Below, in pieces: positions 53,126-54,613 of a DNA stretch of 54,613 nucleotides; the first letter of the stretch is position 1, and every line of letters starts with the position of its first letter. The stretch spans positions 1 to 54,613 of the forward strand of contig JAGQJE010000372.1 in NCBI GenBank assembly GCA_020430775.1. Reading direction: 5' to 3'. The notes beneath the pieces were generated by a model. It was not told the origin of the DNA and did not search any database. It saw only the letters and a program-made list of their open reading frames with translations. This DNA comes from Myxococcales bacterium (GTDB lineage Bacteria > Myxococcota_A > Polyangia > Polyangiales > Houyiibacteriaceae). Both the position numbers and the translations under genes were made by a program.

Positions 53126-54442
53126 TCAGCTCTCGTAGAACGCGCGCATCAGCGCGACCATCGGGGCGACGTCGGCCGCGGCGGCGAGCTCACGGCACGA
53201 GTGCATCGAGAGCATGGGGTTTCCGACGTCCACCGTGGCGATGCCGAGCCCGGCGGCGGTGATCGGCCCGATCGTCGTCCCGCAGCTCTGATCGGAGCGG
53301 CTGACGAAGCGCTGGGTGCGGACGCCGGCGCGCCTCGCCCACGACTCGAACCGCGCCCACCCCTCGCCGTCGGTCGCGTAGGCCTGGTTCGCGTTGCTCT
53401 TCAGCACAGGGCCTCGGCCGAGCAGCGGCGCGTGGTCCGGTTCGTGCCGGTCGGTGTAGTTCGGGTGCAGCGCGTGGGCCATGTCCGCCGACACGAAGAC
53501 GGACCCGGCGAGGGCGCGGTCGAGCGCGTCCGCGGTGTTCGGTTCGAGCGCGCGCACGAGCCGATCGAGCAGCGTGCGCAGGAAGCTCGACGCCGCGCCG
53601 CGCGCCGTGCGGCTGCCGACCTCCTCGTGGTCGTAGAGCACCAGCGCCCGCGTGGCCTCCGGCGCCGCGCCGCTCGAGCGCAGCGCGTGCAGACCGGCGT
53701 GGCAGCTCGCGAGGTTGTCGAGCCGAGGCGCCGAGATGAGCTCACCGCTCGCGCCGAGCCGCGCGGCGGGCTGCACGTCATACAGCAAGAGGTCCCACCC
53801 GAGGATCGCGTCGGGGGTCGTCCCGAGCTCCGTCGACAGCAGCCCGCGTAGATGAAAGCGCTCCAGCTTGCCGCCCGCCGACGGCGGCTCGAGCGCCACG
53901 ACCGGGACCATGTGCTTTTGCGGGTTGAGCTTGAGGCCCTCCGTGTTGACCGTGCGGTCGAGGTGGATGGCGAGCGACGGGACGCGCAGCAGAGGCCGGT
54001 CGACGCGCACGAGCCGCGCCTCGATGGCGCCGCCGGTCCCCTCGACGAGCACGCGGCCCGCGATGGAGAGGTCGCGGTCGAGCCACGTGTGCAGCAGCAC
54101 GCCGCCGTAGGGCTCGACGCCGACAAGCGCGCAGCGCGCCTCCGAGCGATCCGGCGAGGGGCGCACGCGCAGCGCCGGGGAGTCCGTGTGCGCACCGATG
54201 AACCGCATCCCCGCGTCGGACGGCGGCCGGCTCCCGACGTGGAACGCGGCGAGCGAGGCCCCGCCGCGCACGAAGTACACGCGCGCGCCCGGCCGGACGC
54301 CGGTGATCGGCGCGCGCTCGTCCAGCCGGACATACCCCGCGTCCCGCAGCCGACGCTCCGTCTCCGCGACGGCGTGGTGGGGTGTCGGCGAGGCGTCGAT
54401 GTACCGGAGCAGGTCCGCAGCGAGGTCGTCGGGCGTGTGCAT
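53126..54442 (-). CDS. apeB: M18 family aminopeptidase
   Basis: 438 residues from the ATG at 54442. Aspartyl-aminopeptidase family (tetrahedral dodecamer, two metal ions). Metal ligands in order: GAHTDSPALRV (His), SAPRLDNLASC (Asp), LYDHEEVGS (Glu-Glu), VSADMAHAL (Asp) and MLSMHSCREL (His). TVNTEGLKLNPQKHMVPV is family typical. Cytoplasmic, acting in peptide turnover. First gene of a probable apeB-P450 pair. Confidence 0.95.
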   Translation of the reverse strand: MHTPDDLAADLLRYIDASPTPHHAVAETERRLRDAGYVRLDERAPITGVRPGARVYFVRGGASLAAFHVGSRPPSDAGMRFIGAHTDSPALRVRPSPDRSEARCALVGVEPYGGVLLHTWLDRDLSIAGRVLVEGTGGAIEARLVRVDRPLLRVPSLAIHLDRTVNTEGLKLNPQKHMVPVVALEPPSAGGKLERFHLRGLLSTELGTTPDAILGWDLLLYDVQPAARLGASGELISAPRLDNLASCHAGLHALRSSGAAPEATRALVLYDHEEVGSRTARGAASSFLRTLLDRLVRALEPNTADALDRALAGSVFVSADMAHALHPNYTDRHEPDHAPLLGRGPVLKSNANQAYATDGEGWARFESWARRAGVRTQRFVSRSDQSCGTTIGPITAAGLGIATVDVGNPMLSMHSCRELAAAADVAPMVALMRAFYES

Positions 54443-54613
54443 GGCCGGAGCATAGCGCCCGGGCGTGGGTCGCGGGCGTAGTCGGGCTAGACGGGATGAA
54501 CGGGCCGGGTCGGCGCAAGCCGGTTCGAGACCCGAAGACCGGACGCTTCGTGTCACCCGCCTACGCCGCACATAAAAAAGCTGACTCTCCGCCGCTACGA
54601 TGGTCGTGCGGCA
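54443..54613. other. right-edge non-coding segment
   Basis: 171 bp upstream of apeB at the window edge. It holds a hairpin around 54521-54543 (CCGG.../...CCGG) and an A-rich stretch (cataaaaaagctgact). No gene is seen inside the window; a start codon may lie just beyond it. Confidence 0.3.

Noticed and set aside
54510-54550. tRNA-like TTCGA loop near the right edge
   Set aside because: The surrounding bases do not form the acceptor, D or anticodon arms of a tRNA; only a simple hairpin.

Overview
This is a roughly 70% GC window packed with genes on both strands. Third codon positions are strongly GC-biased, GTG starts are common, and many stop/start codons overlap (ATGA, GTGA). Lipoproteins are frequent. 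One gene combines DUF4388/PATAN, J-domain and TPR regions, and another resembles the MXAN_5187 C-terminal region. Together these point to a myxobacterium (Myxococcota, probably a Polyangiales/Sandaracinus-like lineage). That placement is inference from gene content. The window looks chromosomal. I found no complete mobile element, CRISPR array, rRNA or tRNA.

Layout. 0.2-5.2 kb: an operon (minus strand) of ECF sigma factor, anti-sigma factor, small secreted protein and TrmH-type methylase, divergent from a UvrD/PcrA helicase. 5.2-8 kb: FmdB zinc ribbon, PspA with a YbjN/CesT-like partner, and an AblB-like acetyltransferase with a poly-Glu tail. 8-11 kb: two DsbA-type lipoprotein genes, one carrying three DsbA domains with an exact 220-residue period. 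11.4-14.2 kb: AmgK-like sugar kinase, a lipoprotein and RsmG. 14.2-17.4 kb: the classic rpmH-rnpA-yidD-yidC-jag block. Upstream of the rpmH promoter lies a ~170-bp (GGGNNN)n tract, then radC. 18.5-28.4 kb: PATAN-DnaJ-TPR protein, cysS, hisD-ttcA, a TSP3 outer-membrane protein, a lectin-like lipoprotein, an MXAN_5187-like protein and hflX. 28.6-34.5 kb: trpBA, an unusual AT-rich divergent regulatory region, an isolated FlhB/SctU homologue and priA.

34.5-38.5 kb: a KstD-like flavoprotein with a KstR-type palindrome in front of it, divergent from def-fmt-cobalamin adenosyltransferase. 38.9-42.6 kb: a stand-alone HD protein related to CCA-adding enzymes, a DUF2254-like membrane protein and an exported EEP nuclease/phosphatase. 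42.8-48 kb: a probable ectoine/diaminobutyrate catabolic group (EctB/DoeD-like transaminase, DoeA-like ectoine hydrolase, convergent aldehyde dehydrogenase and a prolidase-type amidohydrolase). 48-51.7 kb: yceD-rpmF-fabG-acpP-fabF-rpiB behind a near-consensus sigma-70 promoter. 51.7-54.4 kb: apeB (M18 aminopeptidase) and a cytochrome P450.

Most genes are housekeeping. The parts most worth a second look are the triple-DsbA lipoprotein, the paired palindromic promoters at 36.3 kb, the 19-bp direct repeats exactly 63 bp apart at 30.7-30.8 kb, the G-tract array beside rpmH, the ectoine catabolic group, and inverted repeats that include both stop codons of convergent genes.
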